Of a stretch of 64,000 nucleotides of DNA, positions 34,751-49,210 are shown in pieces. The notes beneath the pieces are model-generated. The model ran no database searches. It saw only the letters and a list, made by a program, of their open reading frames with translations, and was not told where the DNA came from. This DNA comes from Sisyra terminalis (taxonomy: Eukaryota > Arthropoda > Insecta > Neuroptera > Sisyridae): assembly GCA_958496175.1 (NCBI GenBank), contig OY292277.1, positions 1,860,001-1,924,000 of the forward strand. Direction: 5' to 3'. Both the position numbers and the translations under genes were made by a program. The stretch's first letter is position 1. Each line of letters starts with the position of its first letter.

Positions 34751-36015
34751 ACGGAAAATGTCACATTAATTTACGGCTCTAAAACCTCCAGGTTTAAATT
34801 CCTGGCAAACTATCCTGATACATTAATGTTTCTTTTTTTGAGAACTTGGAGAAAGATTCAAACATTAATATTCAATCAGACTATAGCAAAAAAAACATCC
34901 CTTATATCCGGTTTTTTCCAATTTAAATTGTCCTTGTTTCAGCTTTGAAATGGAATTGTGGACGTCCTGTTCCCCACAGGAAGAAAATTTCTTCAAATTG
35001 TAATTCAATTAAACGTATCTTATCTTAATTTCTTGAGAAAAAAAAGTCTTAATTTGAAAAATCGGCCTTTAAACTGGACTTATTTCAGGCGGAAAATGTC
35101 ACATCAATTTACGGCTCTAAAACTTCCAGGTTTAAATTCCTGGCAAACTATCCCGATACATTAATGTTTCTTTTTTTTAGAACGTGGAGAAAGATTCAAA
35201 CATTAATATTCAATCAGACTATAGCAAAAAAAAACCATCCCTTACATCCGGTTTTTCCCAATTTAAATTGGCCTTGTTTTAGCTTTGAAATGGAATTGTG
35301 GACGTCCTGTTACCCACAGGAAGAAAATTTCTACCGATTGAAATTCAATAAAACGTCCCTTATCTTAATTTCTTGAGAAAAAAAAGTCTTAATTTGAAAA
35401 ATCGGCCATTAAACTGGACTTATTTCAGACGGAAAATGTCACATCAATTTACGGCTCTAAAACTTCCAGGATTAAATTCCTGGCAAACTATCCCGGTACA
35501 TTAATGTTTCTTTTTTTGAGAACTTAGAGAAAGATTAAAGCATTAATATTCAATTAGACTATAGCAAAAGAAAACATCCCTTATATCCGGTTTTCCCAAT
35601 TTAAATTGGCCTTGTTTTAGATTTGAAATGGAATTGTGGTCGTCCTGTTACCCACAGGAAGAAAATTTCTTCAAATTGTAATTCACTTAAACGTCCCTTA
35701 TCTTAATTTCTTGAGAAAACTAAGCCTTATTTTGAAAAATCGGCCATTAAACTGGCCTTATTTCAGACGGAAAATGTCACATCAATTCACGGCTCTAAAA
35801 CCTCCAGGTATAAATTCCTGGCAAACTATCCCGGTACATTAATGTTTCTTTTTTTGAGAACTTGGAGAAAGATTCAAACATTAATATTCAATCAGACTAT
35901 AGCAAAAAAAAACCATCCCATATATCCGGTTTTTCCCTATTTAAATTGGCCTTGTTTTAGCTTTGAAATGGAATTGTGGACGTCCTGTTACCCACAGGAA
36001 GAAAATTTCTTCAAA

Positions 36016-36364
36016 TTGTTATTTATTAGATAGCCTTAAATCTACAAACATTGATATAACAAGGCCTAAATTCATTTTCTGAATTATTTCTTTTTTCAAA
36101 CAATTCTAATTTGTTGGCAGTTCGAATTGTTTAGAATTTTGAATTAAGACAACGCCACAATGTGTTTCGAATTTAGTTGGAAGCTATGAGTACATCCACC
36201 TGACTCACAGGTGGCACTAAAAACTTAAGGTGGTTAAGTGACATTACATGTCAAGAGTTCACACGTTCTAGCATAGATGGAAAGACAGCAGATGTCAATT
36301 TGACAACTAACTTTTGATAGTATTTCAAATTTTAATTGTATATAATATTAAAATTTAATTGTAT
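36016..36364 (+). repeat. foreign block in one monomer slot, copy 3
   Basis: Third copy of the block at 4,651-4,999, again 358 bp between TTCTTC landmarks and in the same phase. The CCACCTG/CAGGTGG dyad is at 36,196-36,214. Private differences are TTTTCTGAATT and GGCAGTTCG. It shares GTCAAGAG and ATTAAGACAACG with copy 2, so copies 2 and 3 are the closer pair although they lie on opposite sides of the island. Confidence 0.85.
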
Positions 36365-39300
36365 TTCTTCACATTGTAAATCACTAAAAAGCCTTAAATC
36401 TACAAACGTTGAGAAAACAAGGCCTTATATTGAAAAAGCACCCTTTTAAACGGCCTAATTTCTGACGGAAAATGTCACATCAATTTACGGCTCTAAAACT
36501 TCCCGGTTTAAATTCCCGGCAAACTATCCCGATACAATTATGTTTCTTTTTTTGAGAACGTGGGAAAAGATTCAAACTTTAATATTCAATCAGACTATAG
36601 CAAAAGAAAACATCCCTTATATCCTGTTTTTCCCAATTTAAATTGGCCTTGTTTAAACTTTGAAATGGAATTGTGGACGTCCTGTTACCCACAGGAAGAA
36701 AATTTCTTCAAATTGTAATTCACTTAAACGTCCCTAATCTTAATTTCTTGAAAAAACTAGGCCTTATTTTGAAAAATTTGTCATTAAATAGGCCTTATTT
36801 CAGACGGAAAATGTCACATCTATTTAAGGCTCTAAAACTTCCCGGTTTAAATTCCCGGCAAACTATCCCGATACATTTATGTTTCTTTTTTTGAGAACGT
36901 GGGAAAAGATTCAAACATTAATATTCAATCAGACTATAGCAAAAGAAAACATCCCTTATATCCTGTTTTTCCCAATTTAAATTGGCCTTGTTTTAACTTT
37001 GAAATGGAATTGTGGACGTCCAGTTACCCACAGGAAGAAAATTTCTTCAAATTGTAATTCACTTAAACGTCCCTAATCTTAATTTCTTGAGAAAACTAGG
37101 CCTTATTTTGAAAAATCTGTCATTAAACAGGCCTTATTTCAGACGGAAAATGTCTCATCTATTTAAGGCTCTAAAACTTCCCGGTTTAAATTCCCGGCAA
37201 ACTATCCCGATACATCAATGTTTCTTTTTTTGAGAACGAAGAAAAAGATTCAAACATTAATATTCAATCAGACTATAGCAAAAGAAAACATCCCTTATAT
37301 CCGGTTTTTCCCAATTTAAATTGGCCTTGTTTTAGCTTTGAAATGGAATTGTGGACGTCCTGTTACCCACAGGAAGAAAATTTCTACCGACTGAAATTCA
37401 ATAAAACGTCCCTTATCTTAATTTCTTGAGAAAAATAAGTCTTAATTTGAAAAATCGGCCATTAAACTGGCCTTATTTCCGACGGAAAATGTCACATAAT
37501 TTACGGCTCTAAAACCTCTAGGTTTAAATTCCTTGCAAACTATCCTGATACATTAATGTTTCTTTTTTTGAGAACGTGGAGAAAGATTCAAACATTAATA
37601 TTCAATCAGACTATAGCAAAAGGAAACATTCCTTATATCCTGTTTTTCCCAATTTAAATTGGCCTTGTTTTAACTTTGAAATGGAATTGTGGACGTCCTG
37701 TACCCACAGGAAGAAAATTTCTTCCGATTGTAATTCAATAAAACGTCAACAATCTTAATTTATTGGAAAAACTAGGCCTTATTTTGAAAAATCTGTCATT
37801 AAACAGGCCTTATTTCAGACGGAAAATGTCACATCTATTTAAGGCTCTAAAACTTCCCGGTTTAAATTCCCGGCAAACTATCCCGATACATTAATGTTTC
37901 TTTTTTTGAGAACGTGGAGAAAGATTCAAACATTAATATTCAATCAGACTATAGCTAAAAAAAACCATCCCTTATATCCGGTTATTCCCAATTTAAATTG
38001 GCATTGTTTTAGCTTTGAAATGGAATTGTGGACGTCCTGTTACCCACAGGAAGAAAATTTCTTCAAATTGTAATTCACTTAAACGTCCCTAATCTTAATT
38101 TCTTGAGAAAACTAGGCCTTATTTTGAAAAATCTGTCATTAAACAGGCCTTATTTCAGACGGAAAATGTCTCATCTATTTAAGGCTCTAAAACTTCCCGG
38201 TTTAAATTTCCGGCAAACTATCCCGATACATTAATGTTTCTTTTTTTGAGAACGTGGAAAAAGATTCAAACATTAATATTCAATCAGACTATAGCAAAAA
38301 AAAACCATCCCTTATATCCGGTTTTTCCCAATTTAAATTGGCCTTGTTTAAACTTTTGAAATGGAATTGTGGACGTCCTGTTACCCACAGGAAGAAAATT
38401 TCTTCAAATTGTAATTCACTTAAACGTCCCTAATCTTAATTTCTTGAGAAAACTAGGCCTTATTTTGAAAAATCTGTCATTAAACAGGCCTTATTTCAGA
38501 CGGAAAATGTCACATTAATTTACGGCTCTAAAACCTCCAGGTTTAAATTCCTGGCAAACTATCCTGATACATTAATGTTTCTTTTTTTGAGAGCTTGGAG
38601 AAAGATTCAAACATTAATATTCAATCAGACTATAGCAAAAGAAAACATCCCTTATATCCGGTTTTTTCCAATTTAAATTGTCCTTGTTTTAGCTTTAAAA
38701 TGGAGTTGTGGACGTCCTGTTACCCACAGGAAGAAAATTTCTTCAAATTGTAATTCACTTAAACGTCCCTAATCTTAATTTCTTGAGAAAACTAGGCCTT
38801 ATTTTGAAAAATCGGCCATTAAACTGGCCTTATTTCAGACGGAAAATGTCACATCAATTTACGGCTCTAAAACTTCCGGTTTAAATTCCCGGCAAACTAT
38901 CTCGATACATTAATGTTTCTTTTTTTGAGAGCTTGGAAAAAGATTCAAGCATTAATATTCAATTAAACTATAGCAAAAGAAACCATCCCTTATATCCGGT
39001 TTTTTCCAATTTAAATTGTCCTTGTTTTAGCTTTAAAATGGAGTTGTGGACGTCCTGTTACCCACAGGAAGAAAATTTCTTCCGATTGTAATTCACTTAA
39101 ACGTCCCCAATCTTAATTTCTTGAGAAAACTAGGCCTTATTTTGAAAAATCGGCCATTAAACTGGCCTTATTTCAGACGGAAAATGTCATATCAATTTAC
39201 GGCTCTTAAACTTCCCGGTTAAAATTCCCGGCAAACTATCCCGATAAATTAATGTTTCAATTTTTGAGAACGTGGAGAAAGATTCAAACATTAATATTCA

Positions 39301-40259
39301 ATCAGACTATAGCAAAAGAAAACATCCCTTATATCCGGTTTTTCCCAATTTAAATTGGCCTTGTATTAGCTTTGAAATGGAATTGTGGACGTCCTGTTAC
39401 CCACAGGAAGAAAATTTCTTCAAATTGTAATTCACTTAAACGTCCCTAATCTTAATTTCTTGAGAAAATTAGGCCTTATTTTGAAAAATCGGCCATTAAA
39501 CTGGCCTTATTTCAGACGGAAAATGTCACATCAATTTACGGCTCTAAAACTTCCCGGTTTAAATTCCCGGCAAACTATCCCGACAAATTAATGTTTCTTT
39601 TTTTGAGAACGTGGAGAAAGATTCAAACATTAATATTCAATCAGACTATAGCAAAAAAAAACCATCCCTTATATCCGGTTTTTCCCAATTTAAATTGGCC
39701 TTGTTTTAATTTTGAAATGGAATTGTGGACGTCCTGTTACCCACAGGAAGAAAATTTCTTCAAATTGTAATTCACTTAAACGTCCCTAATCTTAATTTCT
39801 TGAGAAAACTAGGCCTTATTTTGAAAAACCGGCCATTAAACTGGCCTTATTTCAGACGGAAAATGTCACATCAATTTACGGCTCTAAAACTTCCCGGTTT
39901 AAATTCCCGGCAAACTATCCCGACAAATTAATGTTTCTTTTTTTGAGAACGTGGAGAAAGATTCAAACATTAATATTCAATCAGACTATAGCAAAAAAAA
40001 ACCATCCCTTATATCCGGTTTTTCCCAATTTAAATTGGCCTTGTTTTAATTTTGAAATGGAATTGTGGACGTCCTGTTACCCACAGGAAGAAAATTTCTT
40101 CCGATTGTAATTCACTTAAACGTCCCCAATCTTAATTTCTTGAGAAAACTAGGCCATATTTTGAAAAATCGGCCATTAAACTGGCCTTATTTCAGACGGA
40201 AATTGTCATATCAATTTACGGCTCTTAAACTTCCCGGTTTAAATTCCCGGCAAACTATC

Positions 40260-41280
40260 CCGATACATTAATGTTACTTTTTTTGAGAACTTGGAGAAAG
40301 ATTCAAACATTAATATTCAATCAGACTATAGCAAAAAAAAACCATCCCTTATATCCGGTGTTTGCTAATTTAAATTGGCCTTGTTTAAACTTTGAAATGG
40401 AATTGTGGACGTCCTGTTACCCACAGGAAGAAAATTTCTTCCGATTGTAATTCAATAAAACGTCAACAATCTTAATTTATTGGAAAAACTAGGCCTTATT
40501 TTGAAAAATCTGTCATTAAACAGGCCTTATTTCAGACGGAAAATGTCACATCTATTTAAGGCTCTAAAACTTCCCGGTTTAAATTCCCGGCAAACTATCC
40601 CGATACATTTATGTTTCTTTTTTTGAGAACGTGGGAAAAGATTCAAACATTAATATTCAATCAGACTATAGCAAAAGAAAACATCCCTTATATCCTGTTT
40701 TTCCCAATTTAAATTGGCCTTGTTTAAACTTTGAAATGGAATTGTGGACGTCCTGTTACCCACAGGAAGAAAATTTCTTCAAATTGTAATTCACTTAAAC
40801 GTCCCTAATCTTAATTTCTTGAGAAAACTAGGCCTTATTTTGAAAAATCGGCCATTAAACTGGCCTTATTTCAGACGGAAAATGTCACATCAATTTACGG
40901 CTCTAAAACTTCCGGTTTAAATTCCCGGCAAACTATCTCGATACATTAATGTTTCTTTTTTTGAGAGCTTGGAAAAAGATTCAAGCATTAATATTCAATT
41001 AAACTATAGCAAAAGAAACCATCCCTTATATCCGGTTTTTTCCAATTTAAATTGTCCTTGTTTTAGCCTTAAAATGGAGTTGTGGACGTCCTGTTACCCA
41101 CAGGAAGAAAATTTCTTCCGATTGTAATTCACTTAAACGTCCCCAATCTTAATTTCTTGAGAAAACTAGGCCTTATTTTGAAAAATCGGCCATTAAACTG
41201 GCCTTATTTCAGACGGAAAATGTCATATCAATTTACGGCTCTTAAACTTCCCGGTTTAAATTCCCGGCAAACTATCCCGA
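40260..41280 (+). repeat. 3-monomer segment shared with 14,340-15,360
   Basis: Second copy of the segment described at 14,340-15,360, 25,920 bp away, with ATGTTACTTTTTTTG, GGTGTTTGCTAATTT and ATACATTTATG in the same order and spacing. Confidence 0.7.
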
Positions 41281-42440
41281 TAAATTAATGTTTCTTTTTT
41301 TGAGAACGTGGAGAAAGATTCAAACATTAATATTCAATCAGACTATAGCAAAAGAAAACATCCCTTATATCCGGTTTTTCCCAATTTAAATTGGCCTTGT
41401 ATTAGCTTTGAAATGGAATTGTGGACGTCCTGTTACCCACAGGAAGAAAATTTCTTCAAATTGTAATTCACTTAAACGTCCCTAATCTTAATTTCTTGAG
41501 AAAACTAGGCCTTATTTTGAAAAATCGGCCATTAAACTGGCCTTATTTCAGACGGAAAATGTCACATCAATTTACGGCTCTAAAACTTCCCGGTTTAAAT
41601 TCCCGGCAAACTATCCCGATAAATTATTGTTTCTTTTTTTGAGAACGTGGAGAAAGATTCAAACATTAATATTCAATCAGACTATAGCAAAAGAAAACAT
41701 CCCTTATATCCGGTTTTTCCCAATTTAAATTGGCCTTGTTTAAACTTTTGAAATGGAATTGTGGACGTCCTGTTACCCACAGGAAGAAAATTTCTTGAAA
41801 TTGTAATTCACTTAAACGTCCCTAATCTTAATTTCTTGAGAAAACTAGGCCTTATTTTGAAAAATCTGTCATTAAACAGGTCTTATTTAAGACGGAAAAT
41901 GTCACATCAATTTACGGCTCTAAAACTTCCCGGTTTAAATTCCCGGCAAACTATCCCGACAAATAAATGTTTCTTTTTTTGAGAACGTGGAGAAAGATTC
42001 AAACATTAATATTCAATCAGACTATAGCAAAAAAAAGCCATCCCTTATATCCGGTTTTTCCCAATTTAAATTGGCCTTGTTTTAATTTTGAAATGTAATT
42101 GTGGACGTCCTGTTACCCACAGGAAGAAAATTTCTTCAAATTGTAATTCACTTAAACGTCCCTAATCTTAATTTCTTGAGAAAACTAGGCCTTATTTTGA
42201 AAAATCGGCCATTAAACTAGCCTTATTTCAGACGGAAAATGTCACATCAATTTACGGCTCTAAAACTTCCCGGTTTAAATTCCCGGCAAACTATCCCGAC
42301 AAATTAATGTTTCTTTTTTTGAGAACGTGGAGAAAGATTCAAACATTAATATTCAATCAGACTATAGCAAAAAAAAGCCATCCCTTATATCCGGTTTTTC
42401 CCAATTTAAATTGGCCTTGTTTTAATTTTGAAATGGAATT

Positions 42441-45400
42441 GTGGACGTCCTGTTACCCACAGGAAGAAAATTTCTTCAAATTGTAATTCACTTAAACGTC
42501 CCTAATCTTAATTTCTTGAGAAAACTATGCCTTATTTTGAAAAATCTGTCATTAAACAGGCCTTATTTCAGACGGAAAATGTCACATCTATTTAAGGCTC
42601 TAAAACTTCCCGGTTTAAATTCCCGGCCAACTATCCCGATACATAAATGTTTCTTTTTTTGAGAACGTGGGGAATGATTCAAACATTAATATTCAATCAG
42701 ACTATAGCAAAAGAAAACATCCCTTATATCCTGTTTTTCCCAATTTAAATTGGCCATGTTTTAGCTTTGAAATGGAATTGTGGACGTCCTGTTACCCACA
42801 GGAAGAAAATTTCTACCGACTGAAATTCAATAAAACGTCCCTTATCTTAATTTCTTGAGAAAAATAAGTCTTAATTTGAAAAATCGGCCATTAAACTGGC
42901 CTTATTTCCGACGGAAAATGTCACATAATATACGGCTCTAAAACCTCTAGGTTTAAATTCCTTGCAAACTATCCTGATACATTAATGTTTCTTTTTTTGA
43001 GAACGTGGAGAAAGATTCAAACATTAATATTCAATCAGACTATAGCAAAAGAAAACATCCCTTATATCCGGTTTTTCCCAATTTAAATTGGCCTTGTTTA
43101 AACTTTGAAATGGAATTGTGGACGTCCTGTTACCCACAGGAAGAAAATTTCTTCAAATTGTAATTCACTTAAACGTCCCTAATCTTAATTTCTTGAAAAA
43201 ACTAGGCCTTATTTTGAAAAATCTGTCATTAAACAGGCCTTATTTCAGACGGAAAATGTCACATCTATTTAAGGCTCTAAAACTTCCCGGTTTAAATTCC
43301 CGGCAAACTATCCCGATACATTTATGTTTCTTTTTTTGAGAACGTGGGAAAAGATTCAAACATTAATATTCAATCAGACTATAGCAAAAGAAAACATCCC
43401 TTATATCCTGTTTTTCCCAATTTAAATTGGCCTTGTTTTAACTTTGAAATGGAATTGTGGACGTCCAGTTACCCACAGGAAGAAAATCTCTTCAAATTGT
43501 AATTCACTTAAACGTCCCTTATCTTAATTTCTTGAGAAAACTAGGCCTTATTTTGAAAAATCTGTCATTAAACAGGCCTTATTTCAGACGGAAAATGTCT
43601 CATCTATTTAAGGCTCTAAAACTTCCCGGTTTAAATTCCCGGCAAACTATCCCGATGCATCAATGTTTCTTTTTTTGAGAACGAAGAAAAAGATTCAAAC
43701 ATTAATATTCAATCAGACTATAGCAAAAGAAAACATCCCTTATATCCGGTTTTTCCCAATTTAAATTGGCCATGTTTTAGCTTTGAAATGGAATTGTGGA
43801 CGTCCTGTTACCCACAGGAAGAAAATTTCTACCGACTGAAATTCAATAAAACGTCCCTTATCTTAATTTCTTGAGAAAAATAAGTCTTAATTTGAAAAAT
43901 CGGCCATTAAACTGGCCTTATTTCCGACGGAAAATGTCACATAATATACGGCTCTAAAACCTCTAGGTTTAAATTCCTTGCAAACTATCCTGATACATTA
44001 ATGTTTCTTTTTTTGAGAACGTGGAGAAAGATTCAAACATTAATATTCAATCAGACTATAGCAAAAGAAAACATCCCTTATATCCGGTTTTTCCCAATTT
44101 AAATTGGCCTTGTTTAAACTTTGAAATGGAATTGTGGACGTCCTGTTACCCACAGGAAGAAAATTTCTTCAAATTGTAATTCACTTAAACGTCCCTAATC
44201 TTAATTTCTTGAAAAAACTAGGCCTTATTTTGAAAAATCTGTCATTAAACAGGCCTTATTTCAGACGGAAAATGTCACATCTATTTAAGGCTCTAAAACT
44301 TCCCGGTTTAAATTCCCGGCAAACTATCCCGATACATTTATGTTTCTTTTTTTGAGAACGTGGGAAAAGATTCAAACATTAATATTCAATCAGACTATAG
44401 CAAAAGAAAACATCCCTTATATCCTGTTTTTCCCAATTTAAATTGGCCATGTTTTAGCTTTGAAATGGAATTGTGGACGTCCTGTTACCCACAGGAAGAA
44501 AATTTCTACCGACTGAAATTCAATAAAACGTCCCTTATCTTAATTTCTTGAGAAAAATAAGTCTTAATTTGAAAAATCGGCCATTAAACTGGCCTTATTT
44601 CCGACGGAAAATGTCACATAATATACGGCTCTAAAACCTCTAGGTTTAAATTCCTTGCAAACTATCCTGATACATTAATGTTTCTTTTTTTGAGAACGTG
44701 GAGAAAGATTCAAACATTAATATTCAATCAGACTATAGCAAAAGAAAACATCCCTTATATCCGGTTTTTCCCAATTTAAATTGGCCTTGTTTAAACTTTG
44801 AAATGGAATTGTGGACGTCCTGTTACCCACAGGAAGAAAATTTCTTCAAATTGTAATTCACTTAAACGTCCCTAATCTTAATTTCTTGAAAAAACTAGGC
44901 CTTATTTTGAAAAATCTGTCATTAAACAGGCCTTATTTCAGACGGAAAATGTCACATCTATTTAAGGCTCTAAAACTTCCCGGTTTAAATTCCCGGCAAA
45001 CTATCCCGATACATTTATGTTTCTTTTTTTGAGAACGTGGGAAAAGATTCAAACATTAATATTCAATCAGACTGTAGCAAAAGAAAACATCCCTTATATC
45101 CTGTTTTTCCCAATTTAAATTGGCCTTGTTTTAACTTTGAAATGGAATTGTGGACGTCCAGTTACCCACAGGAAGAAAATCTCTTCAAATTGTAATTCAC
45201 TTAAACGTCCCTTATCTTAATTTCTTGAGAAAACTAGGCCTTATTTTGAAAAATCTGTCATTAAACAGGCCTTATTTCAGACGGAAAATGTCTCATCTAT
45301 TTAAGGCTCTAAAACTTCCCGGTTTAAATTCCCGGCAAACTATCCCGATGCATCAATGTTTCTTTTTTTGAGAACGAAGAAAAAGATTCAAACATTAATA

Positions 45401-48400
45401 TTCAATCAGACTATAGCAAAAGAAAACATCCCTTATATCCGGTTTTTCCCAATTTAAATTGGCCATGTTTTAGCTTTGAAATGGAATTGTGGACGTCCTG
45501 TTACCCACAGGAAGAAAATTTCTACCGACTGAAATTCAATAAAACGTCCCTTATCTTAATTTCTTGAGAAAAATAAGTCTTAATTTGAAAAATCGGCCAT
45601 TAAACTGGCCTTATTTCCGACGGAAAATGTCACATAATATACGGCTCTAAAACCTCTAGGTTTAAATTCCTTGCAAACTATCCTGATACATTAATGTTTC
45701 TTTTTTTGAGAACGTGGAGAAAGATTCAAACATTAATATTCAATCAGACTATAGCAAAAGAAAACATCCCTTATATCCGGTTTTTCCCAATTTAAATTGG
45801 CCTTGTTTAAACTTTGAAATGGAATTGTGGACGTCCTGTTACCCACAGGAAGAAAATTTCTTCAAATTGTAATTCACTTAAACGTCCCTAATCTTAATTT
45901 CTTGAAAAAACTAGGCCTTATTTTGAAAAATCTGTCATTAAACAGGCCTTATTTCAGACGGAAAATGTCACATCTATTTAAGGCTCTAAAACTTCCCGGT
46001 TTAAATTCCCGGCAAACTATCCCGATACATTTATGTTTCTTTTTTTGAGAACGTGGGAAAAGATTCAAACATTAATATTCAATCAGACTATAGCAAAAGA
46101 AAACATCCCTTATATCCTGTTTTTCCCAATTTAAATTGGCCTTGTTTAAACTTTGAAATGGAATTGTGGACGTCCTGTTACCCACAGGAAGAAAATTTCT
46201 TCAAATTGTAATTCACTTAAACGTCCCTAATCTTAATTTCTTGAGAAAACTATGCCTTATTTTGAAAAATCTGTCATTAAACAGGCCTTATTTCAGACGG
46301 AAAATGTCACATCTATTTAAGGCTCTAAAACTTCCCGGTTTAAATTCCCGGCCAACTATCCCGATACATAAATGTTTCTTTTTTTGAGAACGTGGGGAAT
46401 GATTCAAACATTAATATTCAATCAGACTATAGCAAAAGAAAACATCCCTTATATCCTGTTTTTCCCAATTTAAATTGGCCATGTTTTAGCTTTGAAATGG
46501 AATTGTGGACGTCCTGTTACCCACAGGAAGAAAATTTCTACCGACTGAAATTCAATAAAACGTCCCTTATCTTAATTTCTTGAGAAAAATAAGTCTTAAT
46601 TTGAAAAATCGGCCATTAAACTGGCCTTATTTCCGACGGAAAATGTCACATAATATACGGCTCTAAAACCTCTAGGTTTAAATTCCTTGCAAACTATCCT
46701 GATACATTAATGTTTCTTTTTTTGAGAACGTGGAGAAAGATTCAAACATTAATATTCAATCAGACTATAGCAAAAGAAAACATCCCTTATATCCGGTTTT
46801 TCCCAATTTAAATTGGCCTTGTTTAAACTTTGAAATGGAATTGTGGACGTCCTGTTACCCACAGGAAGAAAATTTCTTCAAATTGTAATTCACTTAAACG
46901 TCCCTAATCTTAATTTCTTGAAAAAACTAGGCCTTATTTTGAAAAATCTGTCATTAAACAGGCCTTATTTCAGACGGAAAATGTCACATCTATTTAAGGC
47001 TCTAAAACTTCCCGGTTTAAATTCCCGGCAAACTATCCCGATACATTTATGTTTCTTTTTTTGAGAACGTGGGAAAAGATTCAAACATTAATATTCAATC
47101 AGACTATAGCAAAAGAAAACATCCCTTATATCCTGTTTTTCCCAATTTAAATTGGCCTTGTTTTAACTTTGAAATGGAATTGTGGACGTCCAGTTACCCA
47201 CAGGAAGAAAATCTCTTCAAATTGTAATTCACTTAAACGTCCCTTATCTTAATTTCTTGAGAAAACTAGGCCTTATTTTGAAAAATCTGTCATTAAACAG
47301 GCCTTATTTCAGACGGAAAATGTCTCATCTATTTAAGGCTCTAAAACTTCCCGGTTTAAATTCCCGGCAAACTATCCCGATGCATCAATGTTTCTTTTTT
47401 TGAGAACGAAGAAAAAGATTCAAACATTAATATTCAATCAGACTATAGCAAAAGAAAACATCCCTTATATCCGGTTTTTCCCAATTTAAATTGGCCATGT
47501 TTTAGCTTTGAAATGGAATTGTGGACGTCCTGTTACCCACAGGAAGAAAATTTCTACCGACTGAAATTCAATAAAACGTCCCTTATCTTAATTTCTTGAG
47601 AAAAATAAGTCTTAATTTGAAAAATCGGCCATTAAACTGGCCTTATTTCCGACGGAAAATGTCACATAATATACGGCTCTAAAACCTCTAGGTTTAAATT
47701 CCTTGCAAACTATCCTGATACATTAATGTTTCTTTTTTTGAGAACGTGGAGAAAGATTCAAACATTAATATTCAATCAGACTATAGCAAAAGAAAACATC
47801 CCTTATATCCGGTTTTTCCCAATTTAAATTGGCCTTGTTTAAACTTTGAAATGGAATTGTGGACGTCCTGTTACCCACAGGAAGAAAATTTCTTCAAATT
47901 GTAATTCACTTAAACGTCCCTAATCTTAATTTCTTGAAAAAACTAGGCCTTATTTTGAAAAATCTGTCATTAAACAGGCCTTATTTCAGACGGAAAATGT
48001 CACATCTATTTAAGGCTCTAAAACTTCCCGGTTTAAATTCCCGGCAAACTATCCCGATACATTTATGTTTCTTTTTTTGAGAACGTGGGAAAAGATTCAA
48101 ACATTAATATTCAATCAGACTATAGCAAAAGAAAACATCCCTTATATCCTGTTTTTCCCAATTTAAATTGGCCTTGTTTAAACTTTGAAATGGAATTGTG
48201 GACGTCCTGTTACCCACAGGAAGAAAATTTCTTCAAATTGTAATTCACTTAAACGTCCCTAATCTTAATTTCTTGAGAAAACTATGCCTTATTTTGAAAA
48301 ATCTGTCATTAAACAGGCCTTATTTCAGACGGAAAATGTCACATCTATTTAAGGCTCTAAAACTTCCCGGTTTAAATTCCCGGCCAACTATCCCGATACA

Positions 48401-49210
48401 TAAATGTTTCTTTTTTTGAGAACGTGGGGAATGATTCAAACATTAATATTCAATCAGACTATAGCAAAAGAAAACATCCCTTATATCCTGTTTTTCCCAA
48501 TTTAAATTGGCCATGTTTTAGCTTTGAAATGGAATTGTGGACGTCCTGTTACCCACAGGAAGAAAATTTCTACCGACTGAAATTCAATAAAACGTCCCTT
48601 ATCTTAATTTCTTGAGAAAAATAAGTCTTAATTTGAAAAATCGGCCATTAAACTGGCCTTATTTCCGACGGAAAATGTCACATAATATACGGCTCTAAAA
48701 CCTCTAGGTTTAAATTCCTTGCAAACTATCCTGATACATTAATGTTTCTTTTTTTGAGAACGTGGAGAAAGATTCAAACATTAATATTCAATCAGACTAT
48801 AGCAAAAGAAAACATCCCTTATATCCGGTTTTTCCCAATTTAAATTGGCCTTGTTTAAACTTTGAAATGGAATTGTGGACGTCCTGTTACCCACAGGAAG
48901 AAAATTTCTTCAAATTGTAATTCACTTAAACGTCCCTAATCTTAATTTCTTGAAAAAACTAGGCCTTATTTTGAAAAATCTGTAATTAAACAGGCCTTAT
49001 TTCAGACGGAAAATGTCACATCTATTTAAGGCTCTAAAACTTCCCGGTTTAAATTCCCGGCAAACTATCCCGATACATTTATGTTTCTTTTTTTGAGAAC
49101 GTGGGAAAAGATTCAAACATTAATATTCAATCAGACTATAGCAAAAGAAAACATCCCTTATATCCTGTTTTTCCCAATTTAAATTGGCCTTGTTTTAACT
49201 TTGAAATGGA
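42441..49210 (+). repeat. higher-order repeat of 5 and 6 monomers (1,693 and 2,032 bp)
   Basis: Monomers with private marks recur in fixed order: ACTATGCC with CGGCCAACTATCC and GTGGGGAATGATTC; TTTCTACCGACTG with TTTCCGACGG, ATAATATACGG and CCTCTAGG; CTTGAAAAAACTAGG with CATTTATG; and GACGTCCAGTTACC with GATGCATCAATG and GAACGAAGAAAAAG. The last-but-one type lies at 43,118 and 44,811 (1,693 bp) and at 44,811 and 46,843 (2,032 bp). The ACTATGCC type lies at 46,166 and 48,198 (2,032 bp). Confidence 0.85.

Larger units (their letters stand above)
23431..36015 (+). repeat. satellite array block 4
   Basis: Standard ~339-bp monomers. The types with ACAATCTTAATTTATTGG, ACACCATTTTACGG with CAGACCGAAAATG, and AAAAGTCTTAATTTG are frequent. 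Multi-monomer duplications at offsets of about 1,017, 1,355 and 2,034 bp fill most of the block. No gene is seen. Confidence 0.95.
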
